64,000 nt of DNA from Schizochytrium sp. CCTCC M209059 (taxonomy: Eukaryota; Sar; Bigyra; Thraustochytrida; Thraustochytriidae): assembly GCA_000818945.1 (NCBI GenBank), contig KN805390.1:425935-489934 (forward strand), in the 5' to 3' direction. Shown one piece after another: positions 10,260-20,158 of the stretch. How positions within the stretch are numbered: position 1 is the first letter of the stretch; the number at the start of each line of letters is the position of its first letter. The notes under the pieces are model-generated. The model had not been told where the DNA came from and made no database searches. It was given only the letters and a program-made list of their open reading frames with translations. The position numbers and the translations under genes were made by a program.

Positions 10260-11865
10260 TTAAAAGAGCTTGTCGCGCTGGCTCAGCTTTTTCAGAGAGC
10301 GCGCCGTGTAGGCCATGTAGGCGGCAACACACACAACTATCAAAATCAAAGGCAGGCGCCAGCCGCCTGAGCTACTCTTGGCCTCCTCCACCTGGATTCC
10401 AACCTTTGTCTCGAGAAGCGCGAGTCGCGCCTCGATGGTGTCGTGCATGGTGGCTTCGAGCTTGGCGAGCCGGTCGTCGATGTGCTTGGAGATTTGCTCC
10501 TTGCGGGCCTTTTCGAGGTCCCCGATGCGATCCTGACTGTTGTCTTCCTTTTCCTCGAGCTTTTGCATCATCTTCTCGAGAGAGAGCTTTGTGGACTCAA
10601 GATCGTGCTCGATGCGATGTTGCAATTTATTGAGCGCCTTGCTCAGCTCGGTGGTCTCCAACGCAAGGTCGTTCACGTGTTCAGCGACCTCGGCGCCGCT
10701 GTGTACAAGGAAAGTGTAAAGAGTTCGTTCGTCCGCCCATTCATCCATCAGACCAATCCCATTTATTGATTTTGGATTTTTCGTTCGAAGCAAGCGCCGC
10801 GCGGTGTTGATTCGTTGTTTCGTTAGTACCTTGTACGTTGTTTGATTCTCTGGTCTCTGGTCCAATTCCATTCCTTCGTCATCCTGACAGACAATCCTGT
10901 CCTTTTTCATTACTCTCCCTAGAACACCTGCCCCACCCCCCCCCGCCCCCCCCTTTCACCCTTTTAAAGGAAAAACCAACTAAAGAAACTTACTCGAGGT
11001 CTTCGTGCACTTCAATCTGCACGAGTGGTGCATCCTTGTCCTCCTCATCTGCTTCGATCATGTGGGCAAACTTGCGAGGCTCGGCTACCTTGAACTCAAG
11101 AATGTCATGATTGTCGGCCAGAGCACCCGTGCTGGCGGAGATACCAAAGTGCAGATTGTTTTGCCAATCCTTGGGCAATTGATCCGAGACCTTGGCGGAA
11201 AAGCACTCCTTGAAGTCACCCGTGCCATACTTGTCAACTTCGAGAGAGATCTCGCCGTTTTCGACCCAGATGCGGACAGCCGAGTATTTGTCAACGTCAA
11301 AGGAGTCGGCGCCCTCGTAGTAGCGGTAATGTGCCTCGCAGCCGGGACGATCTTTATCGAGGGCGGCAGGCTCGTTTCCAGAATTCACCAGAAGGGAGAT
11401 ATCTTTGTGAACATGACCATGCTCAACGTTACGAAAAGTGTCGAACATGATGCCGAGGCCCGTAAAGGTGTCCGTGTGACCCAGAAGCATGCCTTCCTGA
11501 AATGAGGGACGCTTGCCCTTTTGAGTAATCCAGAGCGCAAGGCCATCGCCGTAAAGATGGCGGCCGCTGCCACTAATGCGAAAGCGCATCTGGATGGCAA
11601 AGTTCTTCTCGCCAATGGCCTCCGTGTTAAAGAGCCACCCTCGCTTGGACTGTCTGTCGGGCGTGAGCCGCAAGAAGTTCTGCTTGGCAATGACCGACCC
11701 TCCGTACTGCCAGTGCGAAAGATCTCTCTGACCAGAGTTTTCCTTGAACTTGTCAAATGGTGAAATAAGGCTGTGTTTTGCCAGGGGTACGTAGGCCTCG
11801 GCGCCGGCGAGCAGGTTGCACGCCGCCGCGAGCACCAGCATCGCCGCCAGCGTGGTCGTCTTCAT
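10260..11865 (-). CDS. L-type (legume-like) lectin cargo receptor, ERGIC-53/VIP36-like, two exons
   Basis: Exon 1 is 11865..10994 and exon 2 is 10698..10260. The 295-base intron has donor GTAAGT and acceptor TTGTACACAG, and the join preserves phase (872 + 439 bases, 436 residues). A signal peptide (MKTTTLAAMLVLAAACNLLA) is followed by the lectin domain at about 25-262, with GDGLALWITQ (107-116), GLGIMFDTFRN (137-147) and ADNHDIL (250-256), the expected carbohydrate/Ca2+-site motifs. Exon 2 encodes a Glu/Lys-rich coiled coil (about 300-395), a membrane helix and the cytosolic tail RSLKKLSQRDKLF. This is the type I layout of ER-Golgi cargo receptors that bind high-mannose glycoproteins. The basic tail ending in Leu-Phe could serve ER exit and retrieval. 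The lectin call is secure. Which of ERGIC-53 or VIP36 it corresponds to is not. Confidence 0.9.
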
Positions 11866-12440
11866 GGTGCCTTTTTCCCTCTCTTCGAACAGCAGCCGCA
11901 GGCCGTTGTCGCTCTCGCTCGGCCAACGAACGAGAAGGCAGGCACGCACGCACGCACGCACTCGCAAGCGTACGCAGACAGGCACGTACTCACGCACGCA
12001 CGCACGAACGCACGCAGGCAGGCAGGCAGGCTGCTAAGTCCTCGGAGCCGTAGACGCCTCCGGGTCCCAATAGCCCGAGCGAGCGGCAAATAGATTTGTT
12101 TGCCCCCACCGTTTGCCAGCTCAGAACAACCCAATTCTAATCAGGTTTCTCCTGCGCCCCCAATTATAGACCGCCTTCTTGCCAAGCTTAGACCGTTTTA
12201 GGCTCGTCTCCACTGCCACTGGTCGCCACTACACCCCATTTGTGAGGAGGCCTCTCCAGTTGCACCCATATAATCCATATGATGCGCAAGCTACGCTTTT
12301 CCACCTCTCCCCACTGCACGAATACAACCTATCACGACAAAAAATAAGCTTCAGTGGCGTCAGGGGGAGCGGACGCGCGGCGCCTGACGCTGCTGGGTGC
12401 ACCTCTGCGGCAATGCGGCTCTGCAGTGCAGGATGCGGCT

Positions 12441-12492
12441 GCAAGTGCGGTATCCGGGGCGCAAGTGGGCCAAGGCGGGGCCGCAAGTGGGG
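12441..12492 (+). promoter_or_regulatory. GCAAGTG box cluster upstream of V-ATPase E
   Basis: GCAAGTGCGG at 12441-12450, GCAAGTGGGC at 12461-12470 and GCAAGTGGGG at 12483-12492 are spaced about 20 bases apart. The same core recurs in other GC-rich 5' spacers of this window (51426 and 56895-56971). A regulatory role is inferred only from recurrence and position, about 700 bases before the start codon. Confidence 0.35.
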
Positions 12493-12810
12493 AATGGCGC
12501 GCGCGTCCTAGTTCGAATGTCCTGGCTGTCTGTGTGTCTGCCGGCTGCTGTCTGTCTATCTATCTATCTGTCTCTGTCTCTGTGTCTGTCTGTCTCTGCG
12601 CGCGCGTGTGTTTGCGCTGTGTAGAAGTCGCTATCCACGGAGTGTTTGGCAATAGTAGCAGCGGAGGCGAGAGGCAAATCAGATCGACCAAGCAAACACC
12701 CGGCGATCCCGCGCGAGCACAAGCTCCGCACGGCCGCAGGTACGTCGCGGCGCGGCGCGGCGCAGCGCCCGCGTCTCGCTCGCGCCCTCGCGCCCTCGCG
12801 CCCGCCCCCC

Positions 12811-12906
12811 NNNNNNNNNNNNNNNNNNNNNNNNNNNNNNNNNNNNNNNNNNNNNNNNNNNNNNNNNNNNNNNNNNNNNNNNNNNNNNNNNNNNNNNNNN
12901 NNNNNN
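12811..12906. other. Assembly gap (96 N)
   Basis: Ninety-six consecutive unknown bases are flanked by a CGCCCTCG repeat and C-run on the left and by CG dinucleotide-rich DNA on the right. The true length and content cannot be known from this sequence. Confidence 0.99.
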
Positions 12907-13155
12907 TCTCCGCCGCCGGCGCGCGCGCGCGAGCGGACGGGCGAGCGCGGGAAGGCGGAAGGCGGGCGTGGGAGATAACTAGGGAGATAAGGGGGGAGAG
13001 GCGGCTGCGACTTGGGCGGCCACGGTGAAGAATGGAGAGGAGGCAATGTCCCAAGTCGGGCACGGGCGGCGAGCGAGGACTGACGGACGCGCAGCGCAGC
13101 ACAGCAGCACAGCAGCAGCAGCAGAGGTAGACGGAGAGGCAGACAGGCAGACACG

Positions 13156-14230
13156 ATGGAGTCCTCAGGCCAGCGCGATGCGCAGATCCAGCAGATGTGC
13201 GACTTCATTATCCAGGAGGCCAAGGAGAAGGTGAACGAGATCCACCTGCAGACGGCCCATGACTCGAACCTCGAGAAACAGATGACCGTGCAGAAGGCGA
13301 AGAGCAAGATCATGAAGGAGGTCAAGGAGAAGGAGAAGCACGTACGTGAATCGATAAATCTGGTGTGATAGAGGGAGGGACTGAAAAGATTGGCTGGGCA
13401 AGATCTTGTCTGATCGTGCCCAGATGCTCTTGATATATATATAGAGAGAGGGAGAGACACACGGGTCGCGAGAGTGAGATATCATATGGGTCGAGAAAGT
13501 AGAAGAGGCACATGGGTCGTGAGAGAGAGAGAGAGAGAGATGTATCGGCCGATAAAGTAGAAGAGACGTATGGGTCGCGAGAGAAGGCATTCCCATTAAA
13601 AAGACCTTGAAACAAAACAACTTGGAATGCGTGCAGAGTGAGCTGACTGACTGACTAACTCCTATCCTTCTTTCGATTTCTCGTACCTGCACCTGCTGAA
13701 CCCATGCGCAGCTCAAGATCCAGCAGCGCATCAAGGTGTCCCGCGCCGAGGCGCAGTTCCGCGTCAAGAAGATGGTCGCCCGTGAGGAGCTCCTCGATCA
13801 GGTCAAGGCCTCGTGCATCAAGGCTCTTGGCAGCGTGACCAATGACAAGGCCAAGTACCAATCCATGCTTCGCGACCTCATCGTGCAGGGTCTCATCAAG
13901 CTCAACGAGCCCAAGGTTGAGGTCATTGTGCGCGAGGCTGATGTCGATGTTGCCAACAAGGCGAAGGATGAGGCCTCCAAGAAGTACTCTGAGATCATCA
14001 AGTCCGAGACCGGCCAGACCGCCAAGGTCACCCTCGAGGTTAACCCGAACGGCAAGTGCCTTCCCCCGGCCTCGGACGGCTCGAACAAGAAGAGCTGCGC
14101 TGGTGGCGTCAAGCTCCTCGCCTCGAACGGCCGCATCATTTGCGACAACACGCTCGATAGCCGCCTCAACGTCGGTTTCGACGAGCTCATGCCCGAAATT
14201 CGCAAGAACCTCTTCAGCACTCGCGTCTAA
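13156..14230 (+). CDS. V-type H+-ATPase subunit E, two exons
   Basis: Exon 1 is 13156..13341 and exon 2 is 13712..14230. The intron of 370 bases has donor GTACGT and acceptor CCCATGCGCAG and is phase 0, giving 234 residues, the normal length of the family. The N-terminal half is the long helix of the peripheral stalk (MCDFIIQEAKEKVNEIHLQT, then LKIQQRIKVSRAEAQFRVKK). The C-terminal globular part ends with GGVKLLASNGRIICDNTLDS and RLNVGFDELMPEIR, diagnostic for subunit E. It couples the cytosolic V1 head to the stator of the proton pump on vacuoles and other endomembranes. Codon use in exon 2 is strongly C/G-biased at the third position, as expected of a highly expressed gene. The intron holds its own short repeats. 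Confidence 0.97.
13463..13585. repeat. Short imperfect repeats inside the V-ATPase E intron
   Basis: The core GGGTCG followed by GAGA-rich sequence occurs at 13463, 13488, 13514 and 13572. Two copies are preceded by AAAGTAGAAGAG. It is flanked by an AT run (about 13434-13442) and a GA run. The array makes up about a third of the intron. Confidence 0.7.
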
Positions 14231-14834
14231 GTGTCTGATCGACCGTCTTTGTGTCTTGTGCTAACTCCACTCTTCTTTCACCTACTCACTCATTGAATAT
14301 CCAAACTTTTTTTTCCTTTCTTTTTCCTTGCTCGATCGTCATCCGGTTCCGATCCATGACGTTCTGGCTGCAGGCTCAACTAACCTATAGCCTATACTAC
14401 AAGATTGACAACGAGGTATAGAGTGTCCGTCATCTTTGCCATGATACTTCGCCGGTCACACAAAGTTTCTCTTTTTTTTATTTCTTTTCTTTTTTTCCCC
14501 ACTCTTTCGCATCTTCTTCCGAGTCTGCCAGTCTCGCTCGCGTTCAAGGTGAAATGACGTCATGTAGACCCGCCATGAAAAGATCCTCTCCACGCTTCGC
14601 TTTGCAAGTGCTATAACAGTGAGGGACTGAGCAAATTGAACGAGCGAGCGAGTGAGCGAGAAACGCGCCGTAGCGCATTTGAAGTCGCGTCCTTGACTTT
14701 GTCGTCCTCAAACGCGCTTCTATCTTGACAGCTTATCCGATCAGTCCGTCCGAAGAGCGATTGAAGACCCAGAAACCAAAACCCAAACCAAAACCAATTT
14801 GAAAAGTCGACAGGTCTCGCTCGAGCTTGGCAGG
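14231..14834. other. Spacer between V-ATPase E and the epoxide-hydrolase-like gene
   Basis: This holds pyrimidine-rich 3' UTR sequence of the V-ATPase gene and the 5' region of the hydrolase gene. No gene is supported. Confidence 0.45.
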
Positions 14835-15854
14835 ATGCGCGCCGTACACCACATGGCACCGCTGCGCACGGGCGTGGACATGCACTACGTGGAGGCTCTG
14901 CCGCCGCAAACGCAGCGTGTCCGCGCAACCGTTCTGTGCGTGCATGGGTTTCCCGATGCATGGTTCGGGTACCGCAAGCAGATCCCGGCGCTCGCCGAGG
15001 CGGGATACCGCGTGCTCGTCCCCGATATGCGCGGATACGGCGCGACAAGTGTGCCGCGCGAGATCGAAGCGTACGCAATGGAAGAAATCTGCAAGGACAT
15101 TGAAGCGCTCCTCGACACCCTCTTTATTGACAAAATTGTCATTGTTGGCCACGACTGGGGCGGAACCTGCGTGTGGAACTTTGCTTTGCACTACCCGGAG
15201 CGCATCCTCGGTCTCGCAGCGTTTTGCACACCGTTCTTTCCGTGGAAGCCTGACAACCCTTGGCCTCGCGTCAAGGCGAACGAGAACTCTCGCTTCAATT
15301 ATCAAATTTGGTTCCAGCGTGCAGAGGCCGAGCAAGAGTTTGAGAGCGACTACGGCCGGGCTGTGCGCTGCATGATTCGTGGGACCTCGCAAGCAGACAT
15401 TGCTGCTACCGGCGAATTTGCGACCAAGCCTTGGCGTCCCACGCAGGATGGTGGCGCGCTGGCCAACTACCCTGCCACCGTTCCACGTAGCGAAATGCTT
15501 TCCGAGGCCGAGGAGCATGAGTACACGCAATCATTTGCTCGTTCTGGATTCTTTGGCATGCTCTCTTGGTACCGTAATGTGGAGCGTAACTGGGTCTGGA
15601 ATGCATCTACCGAGGGGAAAAAGGTCAACGTTCCTTGTCTCATGGTCACGGCCGGTCGCGACGCTACGCTGCCTCTCTCCATGACCAAGCACATGCCAAA
15701 GTGGATGGATGATTTGACGCAGCATAATGTTCCCGACGCTGGTCATTGGGTTCTCCAAGAGCGCCCGGAGGCTTGCAACAAGGCCTTGCTCTCATGGCTT
15801 GACGCAAAGTCGTCCGTGTTTGAGCGCTCGTCGCAAGCAAAGGCTCATCTTTGA
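14835..15854 (+). CDS. Soluble epoxide-hydrolase-like alpha/beta hydrolase
   Basis: A 339-residue alpha/beta hydrolase. It has the oxyanion-hole HGFP (37-40), the nucleophile elbow GHDWGG with Asp107, the acid Asp276 in AGRDATLPL and the base His304 in DAGHWVLQERPE. The cap carries a tyrosine in NYQIWFQ (Tyr156) and one in SWYRN (Tyr246), matching the two tyrosines that polarise the epoxide ring in mammalian and plant soluble epoxide hydrolases. An Asp nucleophile followed by Trp is the epoxide hydrolase pattern. Haloalkane dehalogenases share it but lack the YRN cap motif. The product is probably cytosolic, hydrolysing fatty-acid or xenobiotic epoxides to diols. There is no signal peptide. 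The frame stays open for 12 codons upstream without an ATG. Confidence 0.9.
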   Translation: MRAVHHMAPLRTGVDMHYVEALPPQTQRVRATVLCVHGFPDAWFGYRKQIPALAEAGYRVLVPDMRGYGATSVPREIEAYAMEEICKDIEALLDTLFIDKIVIVGHDWGGTCVWNFALHYPERILGLAAFCTPFFPWKPDNPWPRVKANENSRFNYQIWFQRAEAEQEFESDYGRAVRCMIRGTSQADIAATGEFATKPWRPTQDGGALANYPATVPRSEMLSEAEEHEYTQSFARSGFFGMLSWYRNVERNWVWNASTEGKKVNVPCLMVTAGRDATLPLSMTKHMPKWMDDLTQHNVPDAGHWVLQERPEACNKALLSWLDAKSSVFERSSQAKAHL

Positions 15855-16489
15855 AGATTGCCCCGGACGAATACCCACCCTCTTGTTTCAGTTCGACAAA
15901 CCAAGCAGCTCCAAGGTGCAAATTCAATAATTATGATGTCATTTTCGATCGCAAGATTTCTTTTTGGCCTGTATACCTAGACTCCGTGTTTTCGGGTGTG
16001 AAGGCTGCAATGCGATTTACAGAGTCCATAAGCAAGCAAGCAAGACCCTTTTGATATCATCACCAAAAGCGCAACGACGTCACTTTTCTGATTTCGCGCA
16101 TGCGTACCTCGCAGTCGCTGTCGCAGTTGCTGTCGCAGTCGCTGCTGCAGTCGCTGTCACGTGCGAATCTTTGGCCTGTTCGGCAGCGGCCGCGGATATG
16201 GAGTAAGTGGGTCCTGCTCTTTCCTCCTAATTCATTCGGCGCATGGTGGGAGTCGCCTCCTCCCAGCGCATCAAAGCAGCAGCAGCAGGACATGGCGCGG
16301 ATCACCGCTACTCACGGCTCGCTGCCGTCACCTGCCGTATTCACTCACTCACACACTCTCACATCCACTCACTCACGCGCGTCCAGCTGCAGCAGCTGCT
16401 GCTGCAACATCTCACGCTTATCAGCAGAGGTCAGAAGAGTTGCTCAGCTCGGCATACGTTCATGGCCCGCTGCCGACTGCAGCCGCCGC

Positions 16490-16537
<48 letters not shown>

Positions 16538-17404
16538 GTGCGTTTCTGCGTTCGTTTCCTCCTACCCGGGAAGCGGCAGCGGGCAACCGCGCCGCGCATG
16601 CCGATGGTAGGTCGACGGTGATGATGAGCTGGTACAGCTACAAACCTGTCGCAGCTGAAGGTGTCATGACCTCATCTTCCCCGCCGCACATAACAGCGTG
16701 CACGTGCAATTCAGCCCTGCGGCTCGCGACTCAGCGCACGGACGCCGCGCCTCGACCTCCGGCCGACTTTTCTCCTCCCCCTCCTTCTCCCCGCCCCCGT
16801 CGCGCCGCCTGCACGCAGCGCACGCCGCGACGGCCTCGCCCTCGCTCCCGCCGCTCGCGTCCTCGCGTCCACGCGCCCGGGGTCTCCGTCTTCGCCATCC
16901 TGAGAGCGCCCGGCATGTATGTCATCTTTTGCATCCCATCTCTCCATCCATCATCAGCCGGGCGATCACCGGTCGCCTCGCCTGCAGCTGCTGCCGCTGC
17001 TGCCGCTGCAGCCGCTGCCGCCGCTGCTGCTGCGCCGCCTCCGCAGCGCTTCCGCAAGCCAGGCGCGGCCTCTGAACGGGCGCGGCGCCGCGTCCCACCG
17101 CGGCAGTCAGCGAGCTCGCGCTGCTGCTGCTGCAGGCTGTCGCAGAACCGCTCCGAGAGGGAGCGAGCGAGAAGGCGCCGCGGCCACAGCAGGGGGCGAC
17201 TGCGCCGGACGTGCAGCCGGACGAGCGCGGCGGCGGAGTGCGGGAGCAGAGAGCAGAACCGAGACGAGACGAGGCGAGGCGAGGCGAGGCGAGGCGAGAC
17301 GAGAACCAAGAACCAACCGTGTGCGTGCGGGCTTGGCGCTCGCTTGCTTGCTCGCTTGCCTGTGAGCTAAACGAGGGAGTGGAGGGTCGAAGTGAACGGC
17401 GAAG
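15855..17404. other. Long low-complexity spacer upstream of the Na+/H+ exchanger
   Basis: The stretch contains GCAGTCGCTGTC-type repeats at about 16108-16162, a CTG tract at 16492-16536, GCTGCCGCTGCTGCC runs at 16983-17035 and a GAGGC/GAGAC array at about 17261-17302. Long open frames here translate only as poly-Leu, poly-Ala or Arg-rich sequence and are not supported as genes. It presumably holds the hydrolase 3' UTR and the exchanger promoter and 5' UTR. Confidence 0.55.
16492..16536 (+). repeat. (CTG)15 microsatellite
   Basis: Fifteen uninterrupted CTG units are preceded by CCGCCG triplets, in non-coding DNA about 870 bases before the Na+/H+ exchanger ATG. Confidence 0.95.
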
Positions 17405-19882
17405 ATGAGCGAGTCCGATGAGGCCGTCGAGGGCCAGGTCGTGGCCATCGTCGTGCTCATCGGCCTGAGCCTGTGCGTTGCGGGGCTCGTCGAGGCTTTG
17501 CCACCGAAGATCCTCGCCATGTTCCCGCAGAGCGTGCTCGTGCTGCTCATCGGCCTTGTTGGCGGTCTCTTTGGCTTGCACTTTAGCCGAGTCCGAGACA
17601 GCGACGACCCAGACTCGCTCGTGTCGGCGCTGGAGATCGACCCCGAAGGAATCCAGCTTCTCTTCCTTCCACCGCTTATCTTTAGCGAGCTCTTCAAAAT
17701 GAACGTGCACGTCTTCTTCAACGTGAGCATCCAAGCCATTCTTCTCGCCTTTCCCGGCGTGCTCATCTCCATGTGTCTCACCGCGCTCTTTCCAGTGTAC
17801 ATTCTTCCGAACTCCTGGGAGTGGTTCGAGTCGCTCGCCTTTGGCGGCATGCTTAGCGCCACAGACCCAGTCGCAGTCTTGGCTGTCTTGCACTCGTTGA
17901 ATGCGTCCAAGCATTTGTCCACGCTCATTGCCGGTGAGAGCGTGCTCAACGACGGCTCAGCCATTGTGGTTGTCACATTATTCCTCAATCTCCAGGCGGG
18001 CATGCCGTACTCAGCGGGCGACATCGTCGCCTTTTCCTTTCAGGAGACTCTCGGATCTTTGGCGCTCGGCACGGCCTTTGGACTTGCCATGATGTGCATC
18101 TTTCCCCTTCTCAAGGAGAATCCAACACCCCTCGTCGCGCTTACCTTTGCCATTCCGTACCTCTGTTTTGCGTCGGCCCTCGTCACCGAAATGAGTGGTG
18201 TGTTGGCCCTCGTCCCCCTCGGTCTCATCACCAACGCCTGGGGTCGCGCCACCATTGTGGGTGCCGTGGCAGAGCGCATGGAGCATTTTTGGAACCAGGC
18301 TGAGTTCTTTGCCAATTCGCTCCTCTTTGTCATCGCCGGCCTCTACATTGCGGACGATCTGCTATCTGGCGCGATCAAAGGCTCTGATTGGGGCTACTTG
18401 TTTTTGCTCTACGCGCTTCTCATGGTGATTCGTGGCATCGCTATCATGCTGCTCTATCCTGCCCTCGTGCGCCTCGGCTATGGCTTTACCCTTCCCGAGG
18501 CCACCGTCACGGTCTGGGGCGGTCTGCGCGGCGCCGTCGGTCTCACGCTATCCTTCCAGATCCGCGCCTCGGAAGGCGTCTCGTACCGTGTCGGCGAACA
18601 AGCCACCTTCTACATGGGTGGCATCGTCATGCTTACGTTGCTGGTCAACGCAACCACGAGCGGTCCTCTGGTCAAGTACTTTAACCTTCAGCGTGCGGCA
18701 GACCGTCGCATTCTGGCCGAGCTCAACGCCGATTTTCGCGAAGTGGCCTCGCGCTCACTCGCTTTTGCCGGCGCCACCGACACGCAAGTTCATACCGCCT
18801 TTGCTGGCGTGCACGAACCCGTTGATCCGGTCGCTCCGACGCACAAGGGGTCCACCCAAGAACAAACGCCTTCTGAAACGAGACCCAGTCCCGCGTCTAC
18901 GACCACCACCGAGGATGGTGTGGCACTCGACGAGCTCGAGACCATGGCTGCCAAGCGTCGGCACTTTCTTCTCGCGCAATCGGTCACCTTTGATCATTTG
19001 CTTGGCCGAGGAGTCATCCCGCGCAGTGCATGGTTTCTCGTCATGCAATCCATCGACGTAGAGCTCGATAAAAAGGATTCGGAAATTGGACAGTGGCATG
19101 CCGTCTTACGTCAGCCTCTTGTTCGCTTCTTTATTCGATTTATTGCGGACGAGCCCCTTCGCAAATTTCTTCACGCCAAGAATGCATCGGACGAGTCCTT
19201 TCTGATGCGCGACCTTGCTGATCACCCGGACCCGCCACAAACGCTCGGCAAGACGTCCACGTACGCGCTGACGCTCATGGCTTATATTGCCTTTGCATAC
19301 TTGAGGGCGCACGAAGACGCTCGCGCGGCGATTGATGCTTTGCGGAGCGAAGCTAATACGCTTGGCCAACACCGCGCTGCGCTCGTGCAAGAGTCCTTGC
19401 AAGACTGCCGTGCGCCTGCCAAATTTCTCACACTCGTTCGCCATCGCCATCCCGTCATCTTGCAGCACATCAAGGCGGTGCAGCTTGCCACAGCCATCGA
19501 GTGGGACCTTCTCGATCGGGCAACGCGACTTGCGGATCTTGGCCTGCTCGAGCATAGCGAATTGCATCCTTTGCTCGAGCTGGCGGAGCACCTGTCGGCA
19601 AAGTGCAAGCCTCTCAACCTGCCGCTCAAGGCCGATCCTGTGTATCCTCCCTCGGGCGACTTTGCGCGCAACCCTGACTTTTATCCCTTTCCTGCACTTA
19701 CCCCGCACAAGGTTCTCCAAAGCAAGGCTAGTGCCGAAGACGTCGAGTTGGCCATCGCGAACGGGCCATCTGAATCTGAAATTATTACTGCACCACGCGC
19801 GCGCCACAGTCAGCAAGACGTTCGCAATCTCGAGTCTCGAGTAATCAATGACCTTGCCGGCTCTCACTGGTACAGGTCGTGA
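17405..19882 (+). CDS. Na+/H+ exchanger (CPA1 family), SOS1/SLC9C-like
   Basis: An 825-residue protein with about 12 membrane helices over residues 10-425 and a cytosolic tail of about 400 residues. The transport core has LLFLPPLIFSELFKMN (85-100), ATDPVAVLAVLHSLNASKHL (152-171) and GESVLNDGSAIVVV (177-190). Asn182-Asp183 is the ND pair of electroneutral CPA1 exchangers. The ATDPVAV...LGAS-like and GESxxNDG motifs resemble plant SOS1 and sperm-type exchangers more than plasma-membrane NHE1. SOS1-type proteins usually have a cyclic-nucleotide-binding fold in the tail. I cannot recognise one here, and the tail is shorter. It exchanges cytosolic Na+ (or K+) for H+ across the plasma or an endomembrane. 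A marine protist would need it for salt and pH balance. Confidence 0.9.
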   Translation: MSESDEAVEGQVVAIVVLIGLSLCVAGLVEALPPKILAMFPQSVLVLLIGLVGGLFGLHFSRVRDSDDPDSLVSALEIDPEGIQLLFLPPLIFSELFKMNVHVFFNVSIQAILLAFPGVLISMCLTALFPVYILPNSWEWFESLAFGGMLSATDPVAVLAVLHSLNASKHLSTLIAGESVLNDGSAIVVVTLFLNLQAGMPYSAGDIVAFSFQETLGSLALGTAFGLAMMCIFPLLKENPTPLVALTFAIPYLCFASALVTEMSGVLALVPLGLITNAWGRATIVGAVAERMEHFWNQAEFFANSLLFVIAGLYIADDLLSGAIKGSDWGYLFLLYALLMVIRGIAIMLLYPALVRLGYGFTLPEATVTVWGGLRGAVGLTLSFQIRASEGVSYRVGEQATFYMGGIVMLTLLVNATTSGPLVKYFNLQRAADRRILAELNADFREVASRSLAFAGATDTQVHTAFAGVHEPVDPVAPTHKGSTQEQTPSETRPSPASTTTTEDGVALDELETMAAKRRHFLLAQSVTFDHLLGRGVIPRSAWFLVMQSIDVELDKKDSEIGQWHAVLRQPLVRFFIRFIADEPLRKFLHAKNASDESFLMRDLADHPDPPQTLGKTSTYALTLMAYIAFAYLRAHEDARAAIDALRSEANTLGQHRAALVQESLQDCRAPAKFLTLVRHRHPVILQHIKAVQLATAIEWDLLDRATRLADLGLLEHSELHPLLELAEHLSAKCKPLNLPLKADPVYPPSGDFARNPDFYPFPALTPHKVLQSKASAEDVELAIANGPSESEIITAPRARHSQQDVRNLESRVINDLAGSHWYRS

Positions 19883-20158
19883 GTTCGTTGCGCTGGCAGT
19901 CAAACTCAGCTCTTGCAAGTATGACGTTGTTGTTCTAGTTCTGTTTTGACTCGAGCACGAGATCTCTTTCCGCCTAGGTCCCTGGGAAGTTGTTTTGTGG
20001 CATGAGCATCAGGTTCACACGAATGGATTACATGGAAAAGAAAGAGTGGTAGAAAGTACATATTGACATATCAATATTTTTGTAAAGAAAATGATGAAGA
20101 TGATGACAAGCACGTTTCACATGGGCGCACGCGTTGACCTTGTGTTCGATCCGATGAT

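Larger units (their letters stand above)
11866..13155. other. Divergent promoter spacer with assembly gap and microsatellites
   Basis: This spacer separates the lectin and V-ATPase E starts, which are transcribed away from each other. It contains CACG/GCAC tetranucleotide runs at 11945-12030, three GCAAGTG boxes at 12441-12492, a TATC/TGTC run near 12545-12600, very GC-rich DNA, and 96 unknown bases at 12811-12906. No gene is visible. Confidence 0.6.

Noticed and set aside
12500..12530. AGTTCGAATGTCC resembling a tRNA T-arm/B box
   Set aside because: No acceptor stem, D-arm or anticodon arm can be drawn at the right distances.
16243..17370. 375-codon open frame with poly-Leu and poly-Ala
   Set aside because: It is low-complexity translation of CTG and GCTGCC repeats in the Na+/H+ exchanger 5' region, without ATG-associated conserved sequence.
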